Below the pieces are notes generated by a model. It was not told where the DNA came from. It saw only the letters and a list, made by a program, of their open reading frames with translations, and did no database searches. Positions 29,830 through 38,524 of a stretch of DNA of 62,805 nt are shown one piece after another. Every line of letters starts with the position of its first letter. Positions within the stretch are counted from its first letter, which is position 1. A program made the translations under genes and the position numbers. Origin of the DNA: Gammaproteobacteria bacterium (lineage in GTDB: Bacteria; Pseudomonadota; Gammaproteobacteria; Steroidobacterales; Steroidobacteraceae); contig PLAH01000152.1 in the NCBI GenBank assembly GCA_003134045.1, positions 1-62,805 of the forward strand. The letters run 5' to 3'.

Positions 29830-30648
29830 TCAGGCAAAACTAGAAGCTGCATGGCGAGTGGAGGGCTCTGACGGCCCGCGGCGAACTCGGTCGACCGCCG
29901 CCTGAGTGATCGCGATTTTGGCAGATCGAGACATCTCCAGCAGACGATCGGTTTCCCGCTTGGCAATGCGGTAGCATTCGCAGGAACGAGCTTCCAGGCC
30001 GGTCCGATCGATCACCCAGATGTGGCCGCGCTGGTAGCGAATGCATCCGACGATCTGAAGCTTGCGAGCCGCCTCCGTCACGCTCTCTCGTCGGACGCCC
30101 ATGAGCTCGGCGATGTGTTCGTGGGTTAGGGGCAGTTGGTCCGACGCCTGGCGATCCATGAACATGAGCAGCCATCGACACAACTGTTGAACGATCGAGT
30201 GGTGCCGATTGCACGAAATTGTTTGCCCCACTTGAGTGATGTAAGACTGCGCATATCGCAGCAGTACGCTGCGCATCGAGCCACCCTGCGCGCACGCCTG
30301 GTCTAGCAGCTCGCGCCTGATTCGATAGCCCCAGCCCTCACTCAGTACCACCGCCCGGCACGTAGCCGAGCCGCCGCCCAGGAAGACCTCGACACTGACG
30401 AACCCTTCACGACCTACGAGGGTCAGCGCATCTGCCCGGCCGTCGGTCATTGGGCACGAAACAGAAAGGACCGATGTCGTTGGGAGAAATATGTGATTGG
30501 CGAGCCTGGAAGGCTCATAGAGCACATTGCCGAGCGGCATGAAGATCGGTTTGAAATTCCGCCCCGCCCACGCCCATTCCGCAGCGGGAAGCGCCGCGAG
30601 CAGCAGGTTTTGCGGCATCGGGATCGAATGCGAAGCCGTTGTGGACAT
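29830..30648 (-). CDS. Crp/Fnr-family transcriptional regulator
   Basis: A 272-residue regulator with an N-terminal cyclic-nucleotide-binding-type beta roll (about 30-145) and a C-terminal helix-turn-helix near 168-215 including LTHEHIAELMGVRRESVTEAARKL. The sensor lacks the Cys cluster of Fnr, so it is not an oxygen-sensing iron-sulphur protein. The C-terminal 45 residues are extra. It sits directly upstream of the DUF5670-type gene on the same strand and may regulate it and the local stress genes. Confidence 0.9.
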   Translation of the reverse strand: MSTTASHSIPMPQNLLLAALPAAEWAWAGRNFKPIFMPLGNVLYEPSRLANHIFLPTTSVLSVSCPMTDGRADALTLVGREGFVSVEVFLGGGSATCRAVVLSEGWGYRIRRELLDQACAQGGSMRSVLLRYAQSYITQVGQTISCNRHHSIVQQLCRWLLMFMDRQASDQLPLTHEHIAELMGVRRESVTEAARKLQIVGCIRYQRGHIWVIDRTGLEARSCECYRIAKRETDRLLEMSRSAKIAITQAAVDRVRRGPSEPSTRHAASSFA

Positions 30649-30730
30649 TGAAAGCGTCTCTTACGGAGCGAAGTAGCCCTCACAATAGTCGACGGTTGGG
30701 TCATTTTGGATACGCAAACACGCGTAACTG

Positions 30731-31346
30731 CTATGTACTCTCCCGAACATAACGGGTGGTGCGACGCGCAGCCTGTTGTTCGAGTTGGAGGGTTGCCATG
30801 TCACGCCGGCCGGTGCCGGATGCCTGACTCGGTAAATGATGAAATGCGACTGCCTCAACGATCGGCGTGGGAAAGCCCCATAGACCCAAGAGATAAGCGC
30901 CGACTTCGGCGTGGTGATTGCGAATCTGCGCGAGGTCCTCAGCCCGAGTCGACGTCGAGTCGATGCCTCCATTGGCGAGCCGGGTCGCGAGAATGAGTTT
31001 ACCCACATCATGCAGTATTCCGGCAAGGAACGCCTCTTCGGCCACCGCAGCAGAGAAATCCTCTTGAAGCGCGATCGAGCGCGCTGCCATTCCCGTCAGC
31101 AGGCTGTGCTGCCAGAGTTCTTCATGACTGAATCCTGCGCTCTCATGCCAGGACGTGCCATCCGTCCATTCCCGGCATTTTCATGTCGCAAACGAGAACG
31201 TCGGCGGCCGCCTTTGCCAGGGCTTCCAAGGCGGCGGCGCCGCTCAAGACGAATTCCATGTCCCACTCATGCCGCATCCCGTGCAGGGTGCGGCGCATGG
31301 CTTGCAAGACGTTGATTTCGTCGTCGACAAAAACGATACGAATCAT
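30731..31346 (-). pseudogene. Broken response regulator with HDOD domain
   Basis: Two pieces of one gene. Reading down from ATG 31346, a receiver domain begins with VFVDDEINVLQAMRRTL and stops at VCDMKMPGMDGWHVLA, about halfway. A frame-shifted stretch then picks up with GFSHEELWQHSLLTGMAARS and ILHDVGKLILA, the C-terminal half of an HDOD domain, ending at 30731. The rest of the receiver, the linker and the first half of HDOD are absent. A deletion with a frame change at about 31140 explains this. Intact relatives run to about 400 residues. The phosphoacceptor Asp region remains. Confidence 0.8.
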
Positions 31347-31385
31347 TGATCCAGCGCTCCGAGCGGGTGTGTATCCGACATTGAT

Positions 31386-31790
31386 TCAGGCCGCTACGGC
31401 CGTTTCTTCGAGCTTGAGCGGCAAGCGAACGATGAAAGTAGTACCGATGCCATCCTGGCTTTCTACGGAAATCGAGCCCCGATGCTTTTTCACGATTACG
31501 TCGTGTGCAATGGCGAGCCCCTGACCGGTGCCAATACCGACGATCTTGGTCGTGAAAAAAGGATCGAATATCCGGTCCCGGATGTTTTCCGGTATGCCGC
31601 CGCCCGTGTCCTGGATCCGGATCTCCACAATGTCTCCGATTTTGCGGGTCGACAGGGTAATCTTGCCCTTGACCAGCGGCGCATCGGCGACGACCTCGCC
31701 GATGGCATGCGCTGCATTCACCAATATATTCAAGATCACCTGATTGAATGCACCCGGCATGACGGGCACCTGCGCAATCAACGCTTGCGT
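31386..31790 (-). pseudogene. Histidine kinase remnant: ATPase domain only
   Basis: The C-terminal ATP-binding domain of a sensor kinase survives with N box NILVNAAHAIGE, G1 DTGGGIPENI, F box FDPFFTTK and G2 GTGQGLAIAHD. No sensor or dimerisation/His-phosphotransfer domain precedes it: the sequence loses similarity upstream of AQVPVMPGAFNQ and then runs into the end of the glycosyltransferase gene. The open frame continues antisense through that gene but is not real there. With the receiver/HDOD relic downstream it formed a two-component pair. Confidence 0.8.
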
Positions 31791-31933
31791 GTAGCGCAGC
31801 AATAGATGAAGGACCGGCAAGTGGGCGGCGAACTCTTCCGCCGGCGCTTTGTACCACGGCGCGACTGGAAGCAGATGCCGGTGCCGTCGCGCCTTGATTG
31901 AGTCCGGAGGCCGAAGCAAAAAATCCCGTGTCT

Positions 31934-34225
31934 TCAGGCACTCAAGGCGAAGAGCGGCACAGGCCTCCCGCGATCGCCAACCAGACGAGCAAGCTGGCGA
32001 ATCTCTGCCAGGCTCAGAAGATAGGATACGACGGATTCGGCTCCCCGGTTTTCGTTCGCGCGATCGGGATGCAGTCCGTCGCGGCAGCTTCCCGTGGCCT
32101 CGTCGACCAGCGGAGAGGAAAGATCGTTCTTGCCATGAAACCAGGCAAATGCCCGAGCGGCCTCGTCCGTCCATTTGATGTCGTCGTCCGCGCGCCACGC
32201 GGCGAGGCATGCCGAGATCGTAGCCGTGGCCTCCAGAGGCTGTTGATCGAATGCTCGCGGTTGCGTGCGCTTGTCCCCGAAGCTGTCGGAGCCGATCGGT
32301 CGGAACAGGCCGGTCGGCGACGTCTGGACGCTCATGAGCCAACGCAAGGCCCTCAAGCCGGCCGCAACGTAGCCGGGCGCGCTGATCGCCGCGCCTGTGA
32401 CGATCAAGGCCTGCGGCAATCGCGCGTTATCGTAGGCAAGCCCCTCCTCGAACCATACCCAATCGCTGGTTTCGACGGATGACAGGATCGTCATCAATCT
32501 TTCGGCATGGATATGCCGGATTTCGCCGGCGTAGGAGTCTTTCGCGGCGACGCTGCAGTAGGCGTCCAATCCAAGGAGGGTGAAGGCCCAGGCCCGCGGC
32601 GAGGAAAACGATTCCGTCGTCGGTAGGGCTTCGGCGAACAAGGAGGCTGCCCATTGCCGGCGCGCTTCGGTCGCATCGCTCCGTGCACATTCACCCAAAG
32701 CCCAGAGAGTACGCCCATGGCAGTCTTCCGATCCCATGGTCTCGAGCCAGCGGCGATCGTAGGTCATGAAGTTGCGAAAGCGCCTCGTTGCCGGGTTCCA
32801 TGCGTGTTGAACGAAGGCGGCCAGGCGCGATGTCAGGGTTTCGGGTAAGCGCTCTTCGCCCGACACGTTGAGCGCACAAGCGACCAGCAAGGCGCGGGCA
32901 TTATCGTCGACACAATAGCCGTGCAGGCGATCGGGGACGGAGCAGACCGCGTGTTGGAGAAGCCCTGTGTCGTCGCACATGGACAAGAAATGATCCAGTC
33001 GCATTGGCGGCGCGATTGGGCTGCCCGGCAGGACTGTCCTTTCCTGCCGCAACGGAACGACCTTGAGCGGACGCATGCGGTGAGCCTTGTCGAAGACGCT
33101 CATGTAACGGTCCGCCGTCCGCTCCCATGTCATCGAGCGACTGCTCGAGTAAGCGCGCTTTCGCATCGCCTGCCGCCGGGTCTCGTCGGTAAGCAATCCT
33201 GCGATTTCGGACCCGATGGCGGCTGCATCGCCAAACGGCACCAGGACGCCGCGCCCCTCCGCCAAAAGTTCCTGCGCATGCCAGTAGGGAGTCGAAACCA
33301 CCGCTTTCCCAAGCCCAAAACTGTAGGCTAATGTTCCCGAGGTCATCTGCGCCTCGTTGAGATACGGCGTGACATAGATATCGCACATGGAGATGAAGTC
33401 GAGCAATGTGCCCTGGTCGACGAAACGGTTGAGAAAAACCACGTGGGCCCCGACGCCCAGCGCACTTGCGCGGGCAATCAGGCTCTCGCGATACGCCTCT
33501 CCTTCATGCCGAACGAGGTTCGGATGCGTCGCACCGAGGACCACATAGACCGCATTGGGCCGGCTTTTCAAGATCGAAGGCATGGCATCGATCATGACCT
33601 CGATGCCTTTGTTGGGAGAGAGCAAGCCAAACGTCAAAATTACCGGCTTGCGGCCGAAACCGAGCTTGACCTTGGCTGCGTCGGGTTCAACGAAAGCAGA
33701 GTCAGGAATCCCGTGCGGAATAACCTCGATCTTATCCGCCGGCACGCCGTAGACCGTGCGCAGCAAGTCGCGAGCCTTCTCTGCCATGACGATGACCGTG
33801 GATGAGGCCTCGACGATGCGACTCAGCACGCTACGCTGCACCGGTCTCGGTTCCGCGAGCACCGTGTGCAGAGTCGTGACGACCGGGATAGTCAGCCGCG
33901 AAAGCAGCGCTAGCACATGATTGCCGGCCTCGCCGCCGAATATGCCGAATTCATGCTGCAAGCTGACCACTTGGAACTGGCCTCCGTTGAGGAAGTCGGC
34001 TGCTCCTACGTACTCGGCAAGAAGCCCATCATTGATATGCAGCCCGACGGCCGCGGGATAGTCATAGGGATGATGATGATCTGTCATTGCCACGATGGCG
34101 GTTTGTATGTTCGCGCGACAATTGGCAACGGCCTGTTGCAGATCGGTCGTAAACGTCGCAATTCCGCAGCGGCGAGGGAGGGAATTGCCGAGGAAGGCCA
34201 CGCGGTTGGTTTGCGTCATACGCAC
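31934..34225 (-). CDS. GT4 glycosyltransferase fused to a C-terminal (alpha/alpha)-barrel domain
   Basis: A 763-residue two-part protein. Residues 1-390 form a GT-B family 4 glycosyltransferase with GIATFTTDLQ near the start and HGIPD, LTFGLLSPNKGIE (about 212-225) and EAQMTSGTLAYSFGLGKAVVST near 300-320. Residues about 410-760 are helical with VDDNARALL near 440, EEGLAYDNARLPQALI and RAFDQQPLEATA, resembling the (alpha/alpha)6 barrel of glycoside hydrolase or epimerase families. Such fusions occur beside mannan or glucan-processing genes. It probably builds and trims a storage or surface oligosaccharide. Start: ATG 34225; six residues further ATG alternatives are absent. Confidence 0.85.
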   Translation of the reverse strand: MRMTQTNRVAFLGNSLPRRCGIATFTTDLQQAVANCRANIQTAIVAMTDHHHPYDYPAAVGLHINDGLLAEYVGAADFLNGGQFQVVSLQHEFGIFGGEAGNHVLALLSRLTIPVVTTLHTVLAEPRPVQRSVLSRIVEASSTVIVMAEKARDLLRTVYGVPADKIEVIPHGIPDSAFVEPDAAKVKLGFGRKPVILTFGLLSPNKGIEVMIDAMPSILKSRPNAVYVVLGATHPNLVRHEGEAYRESLIARASALGVGAHVVFLNRFVDQGTLLDFISMCDIYVTPYLNEAQMTSGTLAYSFGLGKAVVSTPYWHAQELLAEGRGVLVPFGDAAAIGSEIAGLLTDETRRQAMRKRAYSSSRSMTWERTADRYMSVFDKAHRMRPLKVVPLRQERTVLPGSPIAPPMRLDHFLSMCDDTGLLQHAVCSVPDRLHGYCVDDNARALLVACALNVSGEERLPETLTSRLAAFVQHAWNPATRRFRNFMTYDRRWLETMGSEDCHGRTLWALGECARSDATEARRQWAASLFAEALPTTESFSSPRAWAFTLLGLDAYCSVAAKDSYAGEIRHIHAERLMTILSSVETSDWVWFEEGLAYDNARLPQALIVTGAAISAPGYVAAGLRALRWLMSVQTSPTGLFRPIGSDSFGDKRTQPRAFDQQPLEATATISACLAAWRADDDIKWTDEAARAFAWFHGKNDLSSPLVDEATGSCRDGLHPDRANENRGAESVVSYLLSLAEIRQLARLVGDRGRPVPLFALSA

Positions 34226-34431
34226 CTCAGATGACCCAGACCTGCGGGCGGAAATATCATTCGCAATAACTCCGCTGTGATCGAGCTATCTGCGGTTGTA
34301 CGAGTTGAAGATTCATAGGATTAGACACCCGGTAAGAATGGCGGAGAAGGAGGGGGCGGACTCCCGTCCCTGGCGTCGCGGCTCCCTTCATCTAGTTTAT
34401 ACACTGTTTAGACCTCCTGGAGCGGTCGGAT

Positions 34432-34617
34432 ATGGATACAGCGTTGCAGATGGGAGATGCCCCTTTAGACGACCGAGGCGGTGAGATGGAGGCGGCGGCG
34501 AGTGGGAACCCGTTCCTCCGAACCGTCGAGATCCCCCGCTGCGTCGCCGCACGTGCGTTCGCAGTTAGGCGTACGTTGAGTATGTTGGGCGCCGCACAGA
34601 CGGGCGCTCGACCATGA
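34432..34617 (+). CDS. Hypothetical 61-residue protein
   Basis: ATG 34432 is preceded by CCTGGAGCGGTCGGAT. The product is not recognised: acidic start, then a mixed Arg/Ala stretch without a clear fold. It ends inside a palindrome that precedes the GGDEF/EAL gene and may be a leader peptide or not expressed. Confidence 0.3.
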   Translation: MDTALQMGDAPLDDRGGEMEAAASGNPFLRTVEIPRCVAARAFAVRRTLSMLGAAQTGARP

Positions 34618-34629
34618 TTGCATCATGGT
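34611..34629. repeat. Perfect 8-bp inverted repeat with 3-base centre
   Basis: ACCATGAT-TGC-ATCATGGT stands 31 bases before the likely GTG start of the GGDEF/EAL gene. Symmetry and place fit an operator for a dimeric regulator; a chance palindrome is possible. Confidence 0.4.
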
Positions 34630-34659
34630 GCTCCGAGACATGGATGCCGCCGTCGAGAA

Positions 34660-36792
34660 GTGCACAACATACTACTCATTCAGAACGATAGTGCAGGCGC
34701 CGGCGCGTTGCGAGATGCACTGACCTATTCCAGCGACGGCTCATTCCGGGTGCTTTGGGTTCGGCGTTGCGCTGAAGGGCTCAGAGTCCTGGGTCGCCGC
34801 AAGAGCGCCGAGAAGCCCCACGCCGCACGCATCGCCGCGATACTCGTGGATCTCTTTCTGCCGGATAGCAGTGGAATTGAAACGTTCGATAAACTTTTCC
34901 AGGCGATGCCAGAGGTCCCCATCCTGGTTCTTACCGCCCCTCAGGATGAACCGGTTGCCAAGTCGGCGGTGCAGCGCGGCGCCCAGGAGTACTTTCTGAA
35001 GGACCGCCTCGATGCCTATTTATGGCCAAAGGCTGTCGCGAGCATGATCGAACGTGCGGCGAACCTGGAGTCTCTGTACGAGGCGAAGGACCGCGCCCAG
35101 GTGACGCTCAACTCCATTGGCGATGCGGTTTTGAGCACCGATATGGCGGGAAAGGTGACATACCTCAATGTAGTCGCGGAATCCCTGACCGGGTGGTCGC
35201 AATCGGAGGCCGCCGGCCATCCTCTCGAAGAGGTGTTCCGAATCATCGACGGCGCCAGCCGATCGGAAGCCCGCAATCCGATGTCGCGTGCGATTCAGGA
35301 AAACAAGACGCTGGGCCTCACTCCAAATTGCGTATTGATACGCCGAGACGGGACCGAATTCCCCGTCGAAGATTCGGCGGCCCCCATTCACGATCGACAC
35401 GGGCGGGTCACCGGTGCCGTCATGGTGTTTCACGACGTAAGCGTAGCCAGGGCGACCACTCTCAGAATGTCATACCTGGCGCAGCATGATGGGTTGACCG
35501 ATCTGCCGAACCGAATGCTATTGAACGATAGGCTGGCTGAGGCGATGTCCCTTGCCCGCCGCCATCAGCGCCGACTCGCCGTCTTATTCCTGGATGTGGA
35601 CCGGTTCAAGCACATAAACGATTCCCTGGGACACGTGATCGGCGATCGCTTGTTGCAGTCGATTGCGCAGCGCTTGCTCGGTTGTGTACGCGCCTCAGAC
35701 ACGGTAAGCCGCCAAGGCGGCGACGAGTTCGTGATCTTACTATCCGAGATTGCCCACTCGACGGACGCGAGTGTCTGCGCGAACAAGATACTCGAGGCCC
35801 TGCGCACCCCGCACCGGATCGACGAGAACGGGTTGCACATAACAGCCAGCATTGGAATCGTAACCTATCCCGATGACGGAATGGACCCGGAAACATTGAT
35901 GAAGCACGCCGACTTTGCGATGTATGACGCCAAAGAGAGCGGGCGCGACAATTATCAATGGTTCAAGCAGGAGCTGAATCTGCGCGCGGCAAAGCGTCGG
36001 TCCCTCGAAGACCACATTCGCCATGCCTTGGAGCGGGACGAATTCAGCTTGCATTATCAACCGAAGGTGAGTCTGGCGACGGGCCGCATCGTGGGTGTCG
36101 AAGCGCTCATACGCTGGCTGCATCCGGACCTCGGCTTCGTGCCTCCGGATGATTTCATTCCCATCGCAGAAGCGTGCGGACTCATGGTGCCGATCGGTCG
36201 CTGGGTGCTCGCGCAAGCGTGTCACCAAGCTCAAGCCTGGCAGGATATGGGCTTGCCGCCAATTCAGGTCGCGGTCAATATCTCCGCGGTGGAATTGCAT
36301 GAAAAGGATTTTCTGAAGCAAGTCAGGATAGTACTGGCAGAAACCGGCTTGGACCCCCACTTGCTGGAGCTGGAGCTGACCGAAACGTTTCTGATGGCGG
36401 ATTCGACGTCCACATCCGCAGCCCTCCATGAATTGAAGCGACTGGGTGTCAAGCTCGCTCTCGACGATTTCGGCACTGGCTACTCGAGTCTCAATCACCT
36501 GAAGCGCTTTTCGATCGACACCCTCAAGATCGATCGATCGTTCGTCGGAAGCGTTACGACGAATACGGGAGACGCAAGCATCGTGGGCGCGGTGATCGGC
36601 ATGGGCAAGAGTTTGCATATGAAAGTTGTCGCGGAGGGCGTGGAAACTCCCGAGCAATTGGCGTTCCTGCAGGTCCATGACTGTCCCTTCGGTCAAGGGT
36701 ATTATTTCAGCCGACCATTGACCGGGTGGAATTGCGGTGAATTGCTGCTACGCGGCACTGCGCTGGGCTCCAGGGAGCTTCAGGCCAGCTAA
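34660..36792 (+). CDS. Receiver-PAS-GGDEF-EAL cyclic-di-GMP signalling protein
   Basis: GTG 34660 gives 710 residues beginning directly with the receiver strand HNILLIQND. Domains: receiver (1-125) with phosphoacceptor region ILVDLFLPDSSG; PAS (about 140-255); GGDEF (about 270-430) with intact GGDEF near 353-357; EAL (about 440-700) with EAL near 480, DDFGTGYSSL and VVAEGVE. Both catalytic signatures are intact, so it can in principle make or degrade c-di-GMP under control of a histidine kinase. The kinase is not obvious: the nearest kinase, at 31386, is a relic. The start lacks a strong ribosome binding site. Confidence 0.92.
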   Translation: MHNILLIQNDSAGAGALRDALTYSSDGSFRVLWVRRCAEGLRVLGRRKSAEKPHAARIAAILVDLFLPDSSGIETFDKLFQAMPEVPILVLTAPQDEPVAKSAVQRGAQEYFLKDRLDAYLWPKAVASMIERAANLESLYEAKDRAQVTLNSIGDAVLSTDMAGKVTYLNVVAESLTGWSQSEAAGHPLEEVFRIIDGASRSEARNPMSRAIQENKTLGLTPNCVLIRRDGTEFPVEDSAAPIHDRHGRVTGAVMVFHDVSVARATTLRMSYLAQHDGLTDLPNRMLLNDRLAEAMSLARRHQRRLAVLFLDVDRFKHINDSLGHVIGDRLLQSIAQRLLGCVRASDTVSRQGGDEFVILLSEIAHSTDASVCANKILEALRTPHRIDENGLHITASIGIVTYPDDGMDPETLMKHADFAMYDAKESGRDNYQWFKQELNLRAAKRRSLEDHIRHALERDEFSLHYQPKVSLATGRIVGVEALIRWLHPDLGFVPPDDFIPIAEACGLMVPIGRWVLAQACHQAQAWQDMGLPPIQVAVNISAVELHEKDFLKQVRIVLAETGLDPHLLELELTETFLMADSTSTSAALHELKRLGVKLALDDFGTGYSSLNHLKRFSIDTLKIDRSFVGSVTTNTGDASIVGAVIGMGKSLHMKVVAEGVETPEQLAFLQVHDCPFGQGYYFSRPLTGWNCGELLLRGTALGSRELQAS

Positions 36793-37310
36793 GGTGTTGA
36801 GGCGCCATCGCCGAGAGCGCGCCGGATCCCACGGCGATCGTCTACGTGGTTGTCGGTAATGAGGCCAAAGCCTATGGGAGCGGATTGCTCGGCAAGAGGT
36901 CGAGTCAGATAGGCTTCTTCAAATAGCTTGGCTGGCACGGCCTTGCCGAATAGATACCCCTGCATTTCATCGCATCGCAGCAGCCGGAGCTCGCGCAGTT
37001 GTGCGTCGGTTTCAACGCCTTCAGCCACCACTTTGAGCTTGAGCGCGTGAGCCAGATTGATGATGACCGATACCAGCGTCAATCCCTCGGTACTGGCGAC
37101 CATGTCGGCGATGAAGGAGCGGTCGATCTCGAGGGTATCGACGGGGAGTTTGGACAGGTAGCTGAGCGAAGAGAAACCGGTTCCGAAATCGTCGATTGCG
37201 ATCGTGATACCCAAGGCGCGAATCGAACGCAAGCTCACGATGCTGTGGCTGACGTTCTCCATGACGAGACTTTCGGTCAGTTCCAGTTCCAGACCCGATG
37301 CGGAGCCCGG
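36789..37310 (-). pseudogene. EAL-domain tail (truncated phosphodiesterase)
   Basis: The second half of an EAL domain remains: LELELTES, AIDDFGTGFSSLSYL, VDTLEIDRSFI and KVVAEGVET, then the C-terminal helices. The first half, with the EAL metal-binding motif itself, is missing, and upstream sequence reads into the antisense of a different small gene. The long open frame above 37310 is not similar to any EAL protein. The fragment is convergent with the intact GGDEF/EAL gene, ends overlapping by four bases, and is not a copy of its sequence. Confidence 0.8.
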
Positions 37311-37360
37311 CGTTCCTGCAGAACTTCGAGATCGTCGTATTGCATCGCGCCGCCCGAGAC

Positions 37361-37642
37361 TTAAGCCGACACCTCGTCGACCATGGCGATGATGCCGGCC
37401 AGAACTTCGCCGCCCACCCGCAACCGGCAGGCTTCGATCTGCCGACGATCGAACGACCGGCCGACGGTGCGGCCCTTGACCATGATTTCGATCTTCGACC
37501 CCGCGGGCCCCCGCTCCGTCGGGTCGATGTCGACTTGCGTGACGCTGCCGAACAGGCCGTGCGGCACCAAACGGCTCTTGATCTCCTGTCTGATCTTGCT
37601 CAGGCCGGTGTCGAACTCCTCTCGCAACGGGTTGTCGTCCAT
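37361..37642 (-). CDS. Hypothetical 93-residue protein
   Basis: ATG 37642 begins a compact alpha/beta protein: an acidic N-terminal helix (REEFDTGLSKIRQEIKSRL), beta-type segments with QVDIDP and KIEIMVKGRTVGRSFDRRQIEACRL (positions about 50-73), and a C-terminal helix. It looks genuine from composition, but no family was recognised. The pattern of conserved-looking Arg and Asp suggests a folded soluble domain. It lies between two gene relics on its own strand. Confidence 0.55.
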   Translation of the reverse strand: MDDNPLREEFDTGLSKIRQEIKSRLVPHGLFGSVTQVDIDPTERGPAGSKIEIMVKGRTVGRSFDRRQIEACRLRVGGEVLAGIIAMVDEVSA

Positions 37643-37690
37643 GGGCTTTCTTTCTGATAACTGGGGGTTCTATGGTACGCCATATCCCCG

Positions 37691-37903
37691 TTGGCCAACG
37701 CTGCGGCGATTCAAATGGTGCGGAATGTGCGCGACCATGCAAGGCGGCGCCTACCGAACAAGCTCCGCTTGCCCGACATCCGCGGTTTTTTTACCGCCTT
37801 GATCGTGAGCGGCACCTTCGAGCAGATCGTCGCGCTCGCCGCGGTGCTGTTCCTGCTCAACTACGTATCGGCGTAGCTCGCGCCGTTCGTGTTGCGGCGC
37901 CGG
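37691..37903 (+). pseudogene. Amino-acid permease (APC family) tail relic
   Basis: SGTFEQIVALAAVLFLLNYVSA matches a characteristic stretch of APC-family amino-acid permeases (here 37808-37873), where the next residues are usually Y-x-A-LFVLRRREP. Here TAG follows YVSA at 37874 and the frame continues LAPFVLRRRSIE, so one base change made a premature stop. The sequence before it is collapsed to a few residues, so most of the gene is deleted. It runs into the NUDIX gene end and marks the junction of decayed and compact DNA. Confidence 0.65.
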
Positions 37904-38524
37904 TCAATCGAACTCGGTGGGTAGCTCGGGATGTTCCGCGTGGCGGAACACAAGGTCGATCTGTTGCGCCGTCGTGCGGCCCAACGACAACGGCGGCAGT
38001 TCCTGGCGCGCGAAGAACGCGACCTCGCTGGTCTCCGTGCTGGGACGGGCGTCGCCGCCGATCAATTCGCAGATGAAGAACAGCTTGTAGATGGAGTCGA
38101 GGTGGCGGGTCGGATTGCGCTTGCCGTAATCGTGAACGGCGGCCAGTTTGGCGGCACGCGCGATGAATCCCGACTCTTCCGCGACCTCGCGCACCACGCA
38201 TTCGGCGGCGGTCTGATTGACGTCCGCCCAACCTCCGGGGATGGTCCAACGGCCGTCGCTGATTTCGCGCACCAGCAGAATTCGTCCGTCGCGAAAGGCT
38301 GCGCCGCGCACATCCACCTTGGGGGTCGCATAGCCGGCATCGCGCAGGAACAGATCGAGAATTTCCGCGGTGCCGTGCTCCGAGCCTTGCGCGACCAGCG
38401 CCGCCGCCAGTTCACGGATGCGTTCATAGCGCTGGCGGTCGAACGGGTCCGTGGAAAAGGTGAGGCCGGTCTGCGAGATGGCGCGCAGTTCCCTGCTCAT
38501 GTCCAGCCACCAGGGTTCGTTCAC
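37904..38524 (-). CDS. NUDIX hydrolase with N-terminal helper domain
   Basis: GTG 38524 overlaps the stop of the Cdh gene (GTGA) and supplies the usual start WWLDMSRELRAISQTGLTFS of NUDIX proteins with the N-terminal Nudix_N-type domain; 206 residues. The core contains the Nudix box GGWADVNQTAAECVVREVAEESG (about 113-135) with the REVAEES metal-binding helix. It hydrolyses a nucleoside diphosphate linked to another moiety; related enzymes act on ADP-ribose, NADH or CDP-choline. Coupling with a CDP-diacylglycerol pyrophosphatase may hint at CDP-linked compounds, but this is inference. Confidence 0.9.
   Translation of the reverse strand: MNEPWWLDMSRELRAISQTGLTFSTDPFDRQRYERIRELAAALVAQGSEHGTAEILDLFLRDAGYATPKVDVRGAAFRDGRILLVREISDGRWTIPGGWADVNQTAAECVVREVAEESGFIARAAKLAAVHDYGKRNPTRHLDSIYKLFFICELIGGDARPSTETSEVAFFARQELPPLSLGRTTAQQIDLVFRHAEHPELPTEFD

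Noticed and set aside
31867..32342. Upstream part of the histidine-kinase frame
   Set aside because: Antisense to the GT4 gene; no kinase sequence, hence the kinase is called a remnant.
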